Source: Atrina japonica
Lineage: Eukaryota > Mollusca > Bivalvia > Pterioida > Pinnidae
NCBI GenBank assembly: GCA_030159075.1
Contig: BROG01000256.1
Coordinates: forward strand, 83,501-147,500
Direction: 5' to 3'
Length of the DNA: 64,000 nucleotides
Shown here: one piece after another, positions 1 through 8,964 of the stretch
How the letters are laid out: every line of letters begins with the position of its first letter
How positions within the stretch are numbered: the stretch's first letter is position 1
Program-made: the position numbers and the translations under genes
Notes under the pieces: model-generated
Database searches by the model: none
What the model was told of the DNA's origin: nothing
What the model saw: the letters and a program-made list of their open reading frames with translations, nothing else

Positions 1-262
1 CCACCCAAGAATCTGTCACTCATATGAAGACGGCACCAAATGCCGGTGAATGACTTCAAATCGTGGCCTATGCTAGGCACTTACGGCCATTTAGCACTGA
101 AGGTTCTTTCACATGCCGACACCTACTGTGACACGGGACCTCGGTTTTTACTGTCTCAGTCCGAAGGATAGGAAACCAATCTGCTCCCGGCTAGACTCGA
201 ACTCACGACCTCACGATCCAGAGTCGAGTGCGCTACCGACTGAGCCAGGCCTGCTCTCGAAC
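1..262 (-). mobile_element. tRNA-derived SINE, minus strand
   Basis: Read on the minus strand, 247 to about 182 forms a tRNA-like head. There is a box A-like stretch TGGCTCAGTCGGTAGCGC (229-247) followed by a box B-like GAGTTCGAGTC (192-205), the spacing expected of an internal RNA polymerase III promoter. The body further along the minus strand (about 110-150) contains a block reading CCGAGGTCCCGTGTCACAG that recurs in diverged form in the SINE at 31030-31275. It is not a functional tRNA gene, because no acceptor stem closes the head. The left boundary is unknown because the window starts there. Confidence 0.6.
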
Positions 263-284
263 CAGTCGCTTCTTCTATCAATCT

Positions 285-480
285 ATTCGATATAAGCTTG
301 TTTTTTACATTAATATTATTATATGCATAATCATTTATATCAAAGTTATAACTTTAAAACAAAAAAATCCAAATCAAATTCTCCATATGGCAGTTTCTGT
401 CAATAGAACTCCATCAGCTGAGCTCTATTCTAAAACGATGCATAGCTTTGAAAGAGAAAGGGTATCATATCAAGACTAAC
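285..480 (-). repeat. Putative PLE terminal-repeat unit 'a', copy 1
   Basis: This diverged repeat is shared with 1166-1320, 10050-10180 and 10280-10440. On the minus strand the copies share a CTTTCGGAACTCTA-like block, a GAGCTC-like block, and then a motif near CTGATGAAGTC...GACAGAAA. In this copy the motif is CTGATGG, then 13 nt, then GAAAC (about 392-425). All copies lie near PLE 3' ends. PLEs are known to carry flanking pseudo-LTRs, some with hammerhead ribozymes, and this unit may be such a repeat. The assignment is inference. Confidence 0.4.
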
Positions 481-539
481 ACTTAAACTACAAACGTTTT
501 GCGAAATATAAAAAAAATTCAGATACCAAAGTATAAATC

Positions 540-680
540 TTTAGGATTTCCAGAATAAAGATACAAAACTGGTAAACAATGGACATACACGGACCTCTGG
601 AAATCAAAAGGTGGGATCAGGTGCCATGGAAGAGTAAGCCACAGTCCACAGCCAACTGAAATATGTGACTGTTTAGAATT
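540..680 (-). mobile_element. PLE 3' UTR module, solo copy
   Basis: A ~140-bp copy of the module found about 14 times in the window. On the minus strand it runs from a diverged CTGTGGACT block through CTTCCATGGCACCTGATCCC and a short inverted repeat (ACCTTTTGA...CCAGAGGT) to the terminal block CCAGTTTTGTATCTTTATTCTGG...TTTGGTATCTG. No ORF accompanies it. It is a truncated 3' end of an RT-bearing PLE of the kind seen at 2585-3525. Confidence 0.7.
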
Positions 681-689
681 TAAACTACG

Positions 690-835
690 GTGCTATCCAT
701 ACAATTTTACAAATATATATTACATTAGTATAAGACTAGTATAAGATAAGGAATATCAGTGACTGAGATTATGTATACTCTCGGGTATTCAAACGGTCAA
801 CAAGGAGTGACAGTGACTCAGTGCTTGTGAATATA
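690..835 (-). repeat. PLE-adjacent repeat unit 'b', copy 1
   Basis: Shares a block around TTATGTATACTCTCG, an AACGGTC / AACAGTC block and a CTGTGAATAT-like end with 10500-10650. In this copy it directly follows, on the minus strand, the PLE 3' end at 836-1165. It may therefore belong to a tandemly adjacent PLE copy or to a terminal repeat. Function unknown. Confidence 0.4.
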
Positions 836-1165
836 AAAAATCTCAGATTCAGAGTATTAATCACTAGGATGTCCAGGATATTGACAAAAATCGGTAAAAA
901 AAAAATGGGCAAACACGGACCTCTTGAAATCAAGAAGCGGGTTCAGGTGCAATGGAGGAGTAAGCATCCTCTGTCGACCGGTCACACCCGCCGTGAGTCC
1001 ACAGTTATATTAAAATGAAATACGCGAGAAACGAATCCTCGTCATGATTGGTACAGACGTCTCAACAACCGCCATCGAACATGTAACTCAACATTTCGCA
1101 ATCGCAAACAAAACAATTATACCGACCGTTAAATTCGTGGTGCGTTTACATCAAACGCGGTTTGA
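836..1165 (-). mobile_element. PLE 3' end: C-terminal codons plus 3' UTR
   Basis: On the minus strand, about 1158-1062 is a frameshifted remnant of the PLE ORF C-terminus, ending in codons for FDGGC and a TGA at 1064-1062. The 3' UTR module follows: GACTCACGGCGGGTGTGACC, CTCCATTGCACCTG, an inverted repeat CTTGA/TCAAG at 934-923, and the CCTGGACATCC end block. The upstream ORF is lost and replaced by repeat unit 'a' at about 1166. Confidence 0.75.
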
Positions 1166-1320
1166 TATAAATATAACACCAAAGTTATAGTGTAAAAAAT
1201 CTAAACTAAATGAGGATTGTTTTTGTCAATAAGACTTCATTAGTTAAGCTCGAATGTAAAATATATGTAGAGTTCCGAAAGAGAAACGGCTAGCATAGAA
1301 AGTGATGCTTCCTGCAGATT
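1166..1320 (-). repeat. Putative PLE terminal-repeat unit 'a', copy 2
   Basis: Aligns by eye with 285-480 and 10280-10440: a TATAACACCAAAGTTATAG-like start on the plus strand, then on the minus strand CTCTTTCGGAACTCTAC, TTCGAGCTTAA and CTAATGAAGTCTTATTGAC. It abuts a truncated PLE 3' end, as a 5' terminal repeat would in a 5'-truncated element. Confidence 0.4.
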
Positions 1321-1971
1321 GCACTATTGTTTAGTTTTATAAAGCTCAGAAGAATAAAGATGTCATATTTTTACAGTGATTACTCCTGGACGAAATTGAA
1401 AATACGTTGTAGGGGCCTTGTTTAATACCCCTTTCTTTTTCAGAAATATACATCGTTTTAGAATTTAGTTCAACTGATGAAGTCTTACTGACAAAAGGTT
1501 TCCTATATTCAAGTATACATCTTTTAAAAAAGACTTATGTTTTAGATATCTAAAATCATATTTTTGTAATTCATGATTCGTTGCTGTATGTCGCCTTCCA
1601 CATGTACGCTGTTTCTGGTCGTTTTTTCAACGTGGAATCTTCTGTAAAACAGGATTATATGACACGTGTAAAGGTTAAAAATGTAATCCCTATTTCTTAC
1701 CTAATTCTGTAGAACTTTAGGGAAATATTCTGTAGTTAGATTTATCTTTTTTAAAAGTACATTTCTAAATACACAGCAAAGCTCATTGTCAAGAAGTCAA
1801 CAGATATAGGTGATATCGTTAGTTTGACGTCATTTTAACACCCTTTTCAAACCTTAAACGAATGTCATAAATTATTTTTATTACTTGTATTATTTACATG
1901 TTAAAATATATAAAAGTTCATCACTTGTTTACTTTACGTGATGTATTTTGAAAAGACTAAACTAAACACAC

Positions 1972-1973
<2 letters not shown>
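1321..1973. other. Unassigned AT-rich sequence
   Basis: No gene is recognisable. One plus-strand copy of the hammerhead-like core lies here: CTGATGA at 1474-1480, then AGTCTTACTGAC, then AAAAGG. This shows that a unit 'a' fragment in the opposite orientation is embedded in the stretch. Confidence 0.4.

Positions 1974-2041
<68 letters not shown>
1974..2041. repeat. (TA)n microsatellite
   Basis: About 34 uninterrupted TA units. It directly abuts the left inverted repeat of the MITE at 2042-2219. Confidence 0.97.
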
Positions 2042-2045
<4 letters not shown>

Positions 2046-2214
2046 TAAAACCTGTTATAGCGGCCACATCTAAATAAGGATTACCTGTTTATAAGGCCAG
2101 TTTTTTCAAGTCCCTTGACTACATGCTTCAACCAAATTGAGCCTGTGTATAAGGGTCACCTGCACATAAAGCTCAATATTTTCTGGTCCCTTTGGTGGCT
2201 CCTATATACAGGTT

Positions 2215-2219
<5 letters not shown>
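2042..2219. mobile_element. Short MITE with ACAGTRAAACCTGT termini, inside (TA)n
   Basis: A ~178-bp element with imperfect terminal inverted repeats: ACAGTAAAACCTGTTATA on the left and the complement of TATATACAGGTTTCACTATA on the right. It has no coding capacity and is bounded on both sides by TA. TA target duplications and termini starting ACAGTG/ACAGTA fit non-autonomous Tc1/mariner-type elements. The duplication cannot be separated from the flanking (TA)n. Confidence 0.65.

Positions 2220-2292
<73 letters not shown>
2220..2292. repeat. (TA)n microsatellite
   Basis: About 36 TA units directly after the MITE. Together with 1974-2041 it probably formed one array that was split by the insertion or expanded from the TA duplication. 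Confidence 0.97.
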
Positions 2293-2297
<5 letters not shown>

Positions 2298-2584
2298 CTT
2301 AAATGACACGGACAAAATGAAAGTCGGCAATATAAAATAACGATTAAAATAACATGAAAAAACGTATACATACACTGTGGCACGCAAACACACACTCACA
2401 CACACACAACCGAGAAATGCTACATGATACAAGTATGATCAAGTTACAAAATAATTAAAAATTGAAATCAAACAAATGGATAACTAAACAAGAGATCGCA
2501 GAGAGATCTTGGCGTCCACCATGGAATGTTCTATATCCGATCTATGACTGACTGTTCTTTTCTCTTATTTTGTGTCTCAACGTT
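2293..2584. other. Unassigned sequence with a short (CA)-rich tract
   Basis: A CA-rich stretch lies at about 2383-2408. No gene or known repeat was recognised. Confidence 0.4.
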
Positions 2585-2812
2585 GAATATAAAAATTTCA
2601 GATACCAAAGTATTATTCAATAGAATGTCCAGGACATAGATACAAATTCGGTAAAAATGGACAAACACGGACCTCTGGAAACCAAGAGGTGGGACCAGGT
2701 GCCATGGAGGAGTAAACATCCCCTGTCGACCGGTCACACCCGCCGTGAGTCCACGTTCAAGTCCAATGAAACAAGTGAGGAGTGTATCCTCGTCACAACT
2801 GGTACAGACGTA
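2585..2812 (-). mobile_element. PLE 3' UTR module downstream of an RT relic
   Basis: This is the best-preserved 3' UTR module attached to its ORF. On the minus strand, after the TGA at 2815-2813, it contains GACGAGGATACACTCCTCAC, GACTCACGGCGGGTGTGACC, GGTCGACAGGGGATG, CTCCTCCATGGCACCTG, a stem-loop ACCTCT...AGAGGT (2690-2685 with 2676-2671), and CTATGTCCTGGACATTC with TTTGGTATCTGA at the end. The constant ORF-to-module spacing at 2585-3525, 30050-30765 and 56975-57740 shows that the module is the element's own 3' UTR and not a separate insertion. Confidence 0.8.
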
Positions 2813-3525
2813 TCAACAACCGCCAACGAAAAGGCAACTTAACATTTCACTTAGTGAAACAGAGTAGTCGCAAACAAGACTATTATACCGACCGTAAAAT
2901 TTGCGGAACGTTGACATTAAACGCGGTTTTCGATATCCCTGTGTCAATAATTTGTCAGTGAGTAGTTAACCTCTGTATATGAAATCTTCATATGTTGTGC
3001 ACGCCCTGGCATATCGGATCATTTGTGAAATATAAACTCCATATGCGGGTGACTGAGGGATATTACTACTTAAATGTGGAAAATTTACGATGGGAAAGCC
3101 GAAAATCGTCGCGTTTATCGTATAGCTTTGTTGCTAATTTCCCGTCTGTGTTTATATTAAGTAAAATGTCTAAGTATGAAGCGTGTGTGCTTGATTCTGT
3201 TGTATCTTTAATTTCTAGTTCGCTGGGATATATCGCATTGACATATGTATGAAAATTGTCATTATTAATTGACAAAACGTCGTCGATATATCTAAATGTC
3301 AAATTAAAGGACACCGCTAACTTTTTCTTCTTTTGATTCAGCAGTTTCTGAATGAAGTCTGCTTCGTATGAATAAAGGAACAGGTCGGCCAATAAAGGAG
3401 CACAATTGGTTCCCATAGGAATGCCGACAGTTTGTTGAAAGACCAAGTCTCCGAACATTACAAAAATATTGTCTATTAGAAATTCCAGCATGTTTTTTTT
3501 CACAAAATTATAGCGAAACTGAACT
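2813..3525 (-). pseudogene. Penelope-like reverse transcriptase, C-terminal half (decayed)
   Basis: The minus-strand frame from 3503 encodes RT core motifs. GIPMGTNCAPLLADLFLY, a palm motif, is followed by FRYIDDVLS with the catalytic YIDD aspartates, then YLDILL, then YDKRDDF. A frameshift near 3100 follows. In the shifted frame the protein continues with FPHLSSN, SPAYGVYIS and further C-terminal codons to the FVGGC stop at 2813. The enzyme would copy element RNA at the insertion site. The N-terminal half is missing: the fragment begins about 20 codons before the GIPMG motif. No GIY-YIG domain follows the RT; the 3' UTR comes directly after. The frameshift and 5' truncation mark it as dead. 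Lineage beyond 'PLE' is inference: an element with the endonuclease at the N-terminus, as in Naiad-type PLEs, would look like this. Confidence 0.85.
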
Positions 3526-3930
3526 TAAACCGAATATATTACATTTTCAGAGAGACTGGAATTCAACATTGTCAACAGGTGTCCATCTTGGATTTTGATC
3601 TCTCTGAAAACGTAATATATACCTGAGGGGGAACCTCCATAATCAATTTCGAAAAGATTCCTTCAGTACATTTAGACCTCAAAGGCAAACTTCGTGTCAA
3701 ATTTAAACAAGATCCTTTCAGTACTTACTGAGAAATAGGGGTAACATACTTCCTTTGGTCAAAGTCCAAGATGGCCGCCAATCAGCAATGTTGGAATCCA
3801 ATCTATCTGAAAACGGCATATGCACAACTAGACCTCACGAGGGACCTCCATTTCAAATTTCAAAGAGATCCCGTCAGTCCTGTCTGAGAAATAGCAATCT
3901 GTTAAAGGTGGGCTAAATACTACCATCAAA
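3526..3930. repeat. Two diverged copies of a ~200-bp dispersed repeat
   Basis: Blocks recur at about 3590-3700 and 3790-3895. Each has a TCT(A/C)TCTGAAAACG-like stretch, then GGGRACCTCCAT, AATTTC and AGATYCC..TCAGT, and then TGAGAAATAG. The direct repetition suggests a tandem duplication inside a dispersed element. No coding potential was seen. Confidence 0.5.
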
Positions 3931-4049
3931 ATGTGAATCTGACTAGATCTAAGTGAAAATATACGAGAAACTGCAAAGTTACAAAATTAATTTCAAAAGT
4001 TAAAAGACGTTAAGGTCCAAAGTCAGTCTGACAGAATTAAAGCAAACGG

Positions 4050-4350
4050 GGGGTTTCGACGCATCACAAGTTCGATCCATCACTCCAGAACAATATACAA
4101 ATTCATTTTGGTGGATTCGATATAGCATAAGTTCGTACCAAAAGGTTTCAAATTCTAAGAAAGAATGAACGACGGTGGATTCTTGTTTACATCAGTTCGA
4201 ACTCGAATCACATCGAGAAACGGTACCAGAAAGAAATTACAAGTTTGGACAAAAAGAATTCCAATTCAGAAAACGAACGAACTATGGTGGATTCGAATTT
4301 CAATCAGTTCGAACTCGAATCACATCGCGAAAGGGTGTCAGGCAGAATTC
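4050..4350. repeat. Degenerate ~111-bp tandem repeat
   Basis: The phrase GTGGATTC...CAGTTCGAACTCG recurs at about 4174 and 4285, with the stretch AACTCGAATCACATCG identical in both. A weaker copy (GGTGGATTCGATATAGC) lies at about 4111. The ORFs across it are by-products of the duplication. Confidence 0.6.
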
Positions 4351-4359
4351 ATTTTTGTG

Positions 4360-5354
4360 AAGTCCATAAGCTTATTAATGCCTTTGGGTCTTTCCGTTTC
4401 GTTTCCGCATCGCTTCAATTAGGGTTGTGATCAATAACCACGACTGTCATGTCCTCCCATTTATGACAATCAAGGTTGAAATGGTCATCCACAGGCCTCT
4501 TGAGAGTTTTTTATGGAGGACCCGTAGTTATTGATGCGTCTGCGGAGGTCTCCTTTTTCACCAACATATTGTTTCTGGCAAACTTTGCAAGTGATGAGAT
4601 AGACGATGTTGGTTTTACATGATGTGCTTTGTAGAATCTTATAGCTTCGTCCTGTGGTAGTGCTGCTAAAGATAGTTGTATTGTTGCTGTGTTTGCAAAG
4701 CAGGCATCTGTTATCGTGACAAGTTGTAAAGATGGCCATAGGCAAAAGTTGTCTAATCTGGATCTAACTACCATGTCCTTATGATTTATGGGCAGTCTAA
4801 AGAAAACCAATAGCGGTTCTCTAAAGACATTTACCATTCTATCATTTTTGTGAAGAGATGGCAAATTCTTCCGTGAAATGTCATTAAGGTCCTTCAAGAC
4901 GGGATGGTAAGTAATCACCAAGGGAACTATGCTGCTTTCCATTTTAGATGTATATTTCAGGAGAGTGTTTCTGTCTTTATTGGAAATCTCATCAATTGCA
5001 GTTTGCACAGTCTTAGTTTTGTAGTCTCTGTTACAAAGGTTAGTTTCAGGAGTTGGCTCTGTTCTTGGAATGTGGATGAACAGATTCGACAAAGTCGGTT
5101 GGCTAAACCTTTCGGTATTCCTTTCAAATGTGTGAGATGGATGACAGCTGGTAGACATTAAGTACAGATGGGAACCTGTGGGTTTGGTGTGGAGACTAAA
5201 TGCAATATTTCTATCAACTGGAGTGGATGTGGTATACCAGAAGATGTTTTTGGATTCTGAAATATCCACCGTAAATTTGATGAAATGATGGAACGAGTTC
5301 GTAAATTTGACAAAACTGCCGAGATTATCCCGACCACCAGTCCACTTCATCTCA
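4360..5354 (-). pseudogene. Penelope element, C-terminal part: RT end, linker, GIY-YIG endonuclease
   Basis: The minus-strand frame from 5350 starts at [16 protein letters not shown], which normally follows the RFIDDIE catalytic motif, and runs about 200 codons through the RT thumb and linker ([23 protein letters not shown]). After a frameshift near 4735 it continues as a Cys-containing segment and the PLE-type GIY-YIG nuclease ([16 protein letters not shown], then LRRRIN). A second frameshift near 4500 gives PVDDHFNLDCHKWED and VVIDHNPN, the expected end of the nuclease domain. In PLEs this domain nicks target DNA. The N-terminal remainder of the same element lies at 6625-8405, and the two are separated by the insertion at 5362-6617. 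Confidence 0.85.
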
Positions 5355-5361
5355 ATTTCAT
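5355..5361 (+). repeat. Target-site duplication, left copy (ATTTCAT)
   Basis: ATTTCAT here equals 6618-6624. Joining the minus-strand host sequence across one copy restores the reading of the RT catalytic region (RFID.E to MKW), so the two copies bracket the inserted DNA. Confidence 0.7.
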
Positions 5362-5384
5362 AGACGCTTTAAACATTGGCAATG

Positions 5385-6324
5385 TTCTAAATCATAAAAA
5401 GTTCAGTCCTGTATTCCACCATATTTTAAACTGAAGACCACGCCTTGCATTTCATATAGCTATACACCTAGCATCGCATCCAAGCTATTCAATTACAAAT
5501 AGGTTTTGCAGTGCCTAGACATCAACCATCTTCTACACAACACTGTCACATGTTCATGTGCTTCATCTCCTTTCAAATACAATACTATCGGGCATGTCAT
5601 TACCGGCGACGTTTCTATTGTTGAAAATGAAAGCCTCAAAAATCTTATTTTAAGGGGCCCTAAATACCAGGAAGCCCGTTCTTTTAATTGGCGTCAGAAT
5701 TTCAGTTTGTTTATGGATTCTGTCGAAGATTATGCCAGCCGATGGGCCAAACATGAAGACTAGAACCAGACACTTTGTCTGAATGGCTGAAAGCCATACG
5801 ATGGTTGATAAAATCTAAAAACTTAAAGGGACTATGAAAACACATTATCCCTCTGTATTTAGTGATCCAGAAGTAGTACCTGAACTGGAAAGATTACATG
5901 ACAAGTATGTACTGGTACCAGCAGACAAAGCCTCAAATAATATAGTTTTTATTTGTAAGGCACATCACTATGATTGTTATTAGAAGAACTTGGGTTTAAT
6001 ACGAATTCTGGAAATCCTACATACACACGTAGCTCACTTTCAAATGACGAGATCCTTCAAAATCACGTGTCCGTATTACACTCATTTGATATACCTACAA
6101 CGGAGACCGATTTCGAGCTACCACATTTATACTGGGTACCTAAACTTCATAAAATCCCATATAAGCAAAGATACATAGCAGGATCCAGCAAATGTTCTAC
6201 CAAATCTTTATCTTTACTCCCTACCAAGATATTGACAGCCGTTAAGGAGAAACTTCAACAATACTGTACAGTTGCTTATTCCAGAAGCGGTGTAAATCAG
6301 ATGTGGATACTTAAAAATTCTTAA
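5385..6324 (+). pseudogene. Penelope-like ORF, N-terminal half to RT fingers (frameshifted)
   Basis: Frames join as CISYSYTPSIASKLFNYK (about 5443-5500), a Cys-bearing CSCASSPF segment, GHVITGD, GPKYQEARSFNW and SVEDYASRWAKHED. A stop at 5761 is followed by a shifted frame with DTLSEW, HDKYVLVPADKASNNIVF and CKAHHYDC. Another frameshift near 5975 leads to LPHLYWVPKLHK, QRYIAGSSKCSTK and SRSGVNQMWILKNS. VPADKA corresponds to the DKG-like motif that precedes the RT fingers in PLEs. These segments match the N-terminal half of the lineage whose C-terminal half is at 2813-3525. At least two frameshifts and stops make it non-functional. Any N-terminal endonuclease would lie upstream and is not present. 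Confidence 0.8.
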
Positions 6325-6617
6325 CTCAGACGTCTGTACCAATTGTGACGAGGATACACTCCTCACGTGTTTCATTGGACTTGACTGTGGACTCACGGCG
6401 GGTGTGACCGGTCGACAGGGGATGCTTACTCCTCCATGGCACCTGATCCCACCTCTTGGTTTCCAGAGGTCCGTGTATGTCAATTTTTACCGGATTTGTA
6501 TCTATGTCCTGGACATTCTATTGATTTATTCTTTGGTATCTGAAATTTTTATATTTATAAGCAAGAAGTAAAGACCAGTTGATCAACAGGGATGCTAACT
6601 TGTTTTATATTTTTTAT
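6325..6617 (+). mobile_element. PLE 3' UTR module of the nested element
   Basis: Sense-strand module beginning within CAGACGTCTGTACCAATTG. It contains GACTCACGGCGGGTGTGACC, CTCCATGGCACCTGATCCC, the stem-loop ACCTCT (6451-6456) with AGAGGT (6465-6470), and CTATGTCCTGGACATTC. It ends in T-rich DNA before the ATTTCAT at 6618. A minus-strand ORF across it is meaningless. Confidence 0.8.
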
Positions 6618-6624
6618 ATTTCAT

Positions 6625-8405
6625 CAATAAAACGTAGCAAGCTAAGGCGCACAAAAGGCGATTGGTCTAGCAGATTACGTTCCCCATGAGGGCATTGGCA
6701 TAAGAAGGAGCCATTTTAGTACCCATTACAGTGCAACTAATCTGCAGGTAGTGTTCTCCATTAAATATGAAGTTGTTGAATTTTAAAACATGTTCCAGAA
6801 GCTTGTCTAGGGATGATGTAGGGGGCGTTTGATTTCTTTGTCTCCCAGACTTCTCTGCAAGCTTTAATGCCTACATCGTGTGGGATATTAGTGTATAAAG
6901 ATGTAACATCCATCGTCACTAGAAGAGTATCAACTGGAAGGTTAGAGGACGGAGTTTTGTACAAATAATCCGTGGTGTCTTTCAAATGTAAAATTGAAGA
7001 AGTACCAATCGATAATTAAAACTCAAGTCAATTATAACACGACGAATTAGATGTGTAAATGGTTTCAACATGAAGAACAATTGCTAATCCCAAACGGGAT
7101 AAGACCAGGTGTCCGGAAGGAGTCAGCGTCATCTGCTGGCATGCCACATCCGTCGCAAACGTTCCATGGAAACCTAAGATGGCAAAACTTTCTGCATGCG
7201 GACGGAGGTATAAATCAAGAAATTCCTTTATATTTCCCGTGGGATGTCCAATGGCACTGACAACAGGGCGTCCAGGCATGTCCATGTTATGGATTTTGGG
7301 AAGCAGATAGAATTGTCCAGGTCTACAGTTGGTAGGGAGAAGTTTGTGGTAGACGTTGTCACCTATTTCTTGTTTTTCGTACATTTCTGTTAGAGTTTCG
7401 GTGATTTCCTTGGCAAATTTCTGAGTAGGTTCAGGGTCGAGCTTTACATAAAATTTCTCATCTGACAATTGTCTCTGAGCTTCAGCCATATACGTCTCTT
7501 TGTCCAGTACCACTACTGTAGACCCTTTGTCTGATTTTTTATGACAATGTCATCACGGTGTTTGAGAGATTGCAATGCAGACTTTTACTCCTTGTTCAAA
7601 TTGTCTGGAGTATGTTGCGGTTTCTATATCATGATCATCTGCTTCTATGTAAGCTTCCAGAGCCCCGCATTTACCCGGTGGTGGTTCCCAATCACTTTTA
7701 GGTGTATATAGTTTATGGTGTTCTAAATTATAGAGGGTGACTTGGGTTGAATCTATTGTCTACGAGTATTTGCGAGTAACGTGCTCGAGTGTCCTATCTA
7801 ATTTACTGGTCATTAATTCCGCGAGAGGTCGGACAAAAATTTAGCCCATTAGAGAGGAGGTAAATTTTGGCATAAGAAAGTGTGGCGCTCGAGGCATTCA
7901 ACACCGGACAAGCAGGAGCGTCGGATATGTTATTGGATGTGTCAACTTTCTTCCGCTTAAAACGTCTGCAACGGGAGACCTTGCTAAAAATCAAGCTGAG
8001 GCCGAGTCTACACTTTGGACTTAATGTTCCGAATCAGATGAACACCATTTCTAGAGAATTTTTAGTTTGTGTTTTACGGAGTTTAAAAGAAAGGGCCAAG
8101 GTACATGTGTCAGTAATACTGGCAGCTTCTTTAAACTCCGACTGGGTACTGGATTTTTTTCAAATATGACTCCAGCCTTAGTAGATATATAACCCTTCAA
8201 TTGCCCTAACTTGTGAACGTCCCAAGAAAGACAGAGTAACATAAGTCGTTTATAGCAGTCCCTAAGAATGGAATCCAAGCGACCTGAAAACTTCTTAGAG
8301 ATGGGCCCTATATTTAGCGATATTTTTAAGGTGAAACCCTTAGGTAGGATGCCATGTTCAAGGTATATATCTAGATTTTAAAGGACAAAACGCTAAATTT
8401 GCGTC
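6625..8405 (-). pseudogene. Penelope element, N-terminal region and RT fingers/palm
   Basis: Minus-strand order starts with LPKGFTLK (about 8345) and SKKFSGRLDSILRDCYKRL. GLNFCPTSRGIN (about 7850) comes next, then [20 protein letters not shown] (about 7480-7540). The DKG motif characteristic of PLEs falls inside that last segment. [19 protein letters not shown] and [11 protein letters not shown] follow, then, after a ~165-bp insert, [26 protein letters not shown] and [12 protein letters not shown]. The end is RNLLDQSPF...LLRFIDE, at the RT catalytic motif, exactly where the other half (4360-5354) resumes. Multiple stops and frameshifts (about 7550, 7760 and 8045) show long decay. With the C-terminal half this is a near full-length copy of the GIY-YIG-bearing PLE type. 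Its 5' end abuts the (TA)n at 8409. Confidence 0.85.
7025..7190 (-). mobile_element. Second-family PLE 3' UTR fragment inserted in the RT ORF
   Basis: Interrupts the Penelope ORF between the codons before and after 'SY-IK' (…LPSY / YIKDTTDYL). On the minus strand it reads CGTTTGCGACGGATGTGGC, CTGACTCCTTCCGGACACC, a stem-loop ATCCC-(loop GTTT)-GGGAT (7100-7087) and CAATTGTTCTTCATGTTGA. This is the same block order as the 3' UTR module elsewhere (GGATGCTTACTCCTCC, CACCTGATCCC, hairpin) but with different sequence. Related pieces lie at 55915-55985 and 56430-56550. The junctions share TTAC microhomology. Confidence 0.6.
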
Positions 8406-8506
<101 letters not shown>

Positions 8507-8606
8507 CCTGTTCCGCATGATAGCACATTATTGTAAGAAGTATGGCAATCAAGGAAAATTGCTTTGCACATACAATGTTTTTGGTTGTTTTATTTTTTAT
8601 ATATAT

Positions 8607-8608
<2 letters not shown>

Positions 8609-8641
<33 letters not shown>
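8609..8641. repeat. (GT)n microsatellite
   Basis: About 16 GT units preceded by a short TATATA stretch. The surrounding 107-codon frame shows no recognisable protein. Confidence 0.95.
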
Positions 8642-8642
<1 letters not shown>

Positions 8643-8964
8643 ATTTCACAAAATATATACCAGTTTATATGTACTAAAGTGACGACAAGCGGAGAAGAGA
8701 TGTTCTACCTTTATACAGATTATGAAAGTTCGAAAATATTAGGTATGCATGAAAACACCTTACAGTCTCATGTACTTTTCAATTTTGATGAAATACCAAA
8801 AAGATTGAATATAGCATATAAATAAAACTTAAATTTGCATTACTTTCAAATATACCGGTCAATGTCGTGTATTTATTGTTTACATCGTTGCATTACTTAA
8901 GATAATTGAAGTCGGACTAAATAAGTAGATTCTTTATAGAAGACTACTGATAACTGATTATCCA

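Larger units (their letters stand above)
5362..6617 (+). mobile_element. Nested, internally deleted PLE inserted in a Penelope element
   Basis: A 1,256-bp insertion between two ATTTCAT copies. It starts inside a PLE ORF (5'-truncated), keeps the N-terminal ORF portion to 6324, then jumps directly to the 3' UTR module in the same sense orientation (6325 on). The RT catalytic half seen in the relic at 2813-3525 is absent, so this copy could not have made its own enzyme. It was either mobilised in trans or deleted after insertion. Its orientation is opposite to the host element. Confidence 0.75.

Noticed and set aside
190..247. True tRNA gene on the minus strand
   Set aside because: Box A- and box B-like sequences are present but no acceptor stem or full cloverleaf closes. 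The attached SINE body explains it better. The same applies to 17935, 31225 and 33345.
4165..4430. 61- to 85-codon overlapping ORFs
   Set aside because: They arise from a ~111-bp direct duplication open in several frames, with no known domain.
6214..6483. 89-codon minus-strand ORF
   Set aside because: Antisense to the PLE ORF end and 3' UTR module of the nested element, which explain the sequence.
7025..7190. Spliceosomal intron in the Penelope ORF
   Set aside because: The insert resembles pieces at 55915 and 56430 and a PLE 3' module. Its right edge lacks an AG acceptor at the point needed to rejoin the frame.
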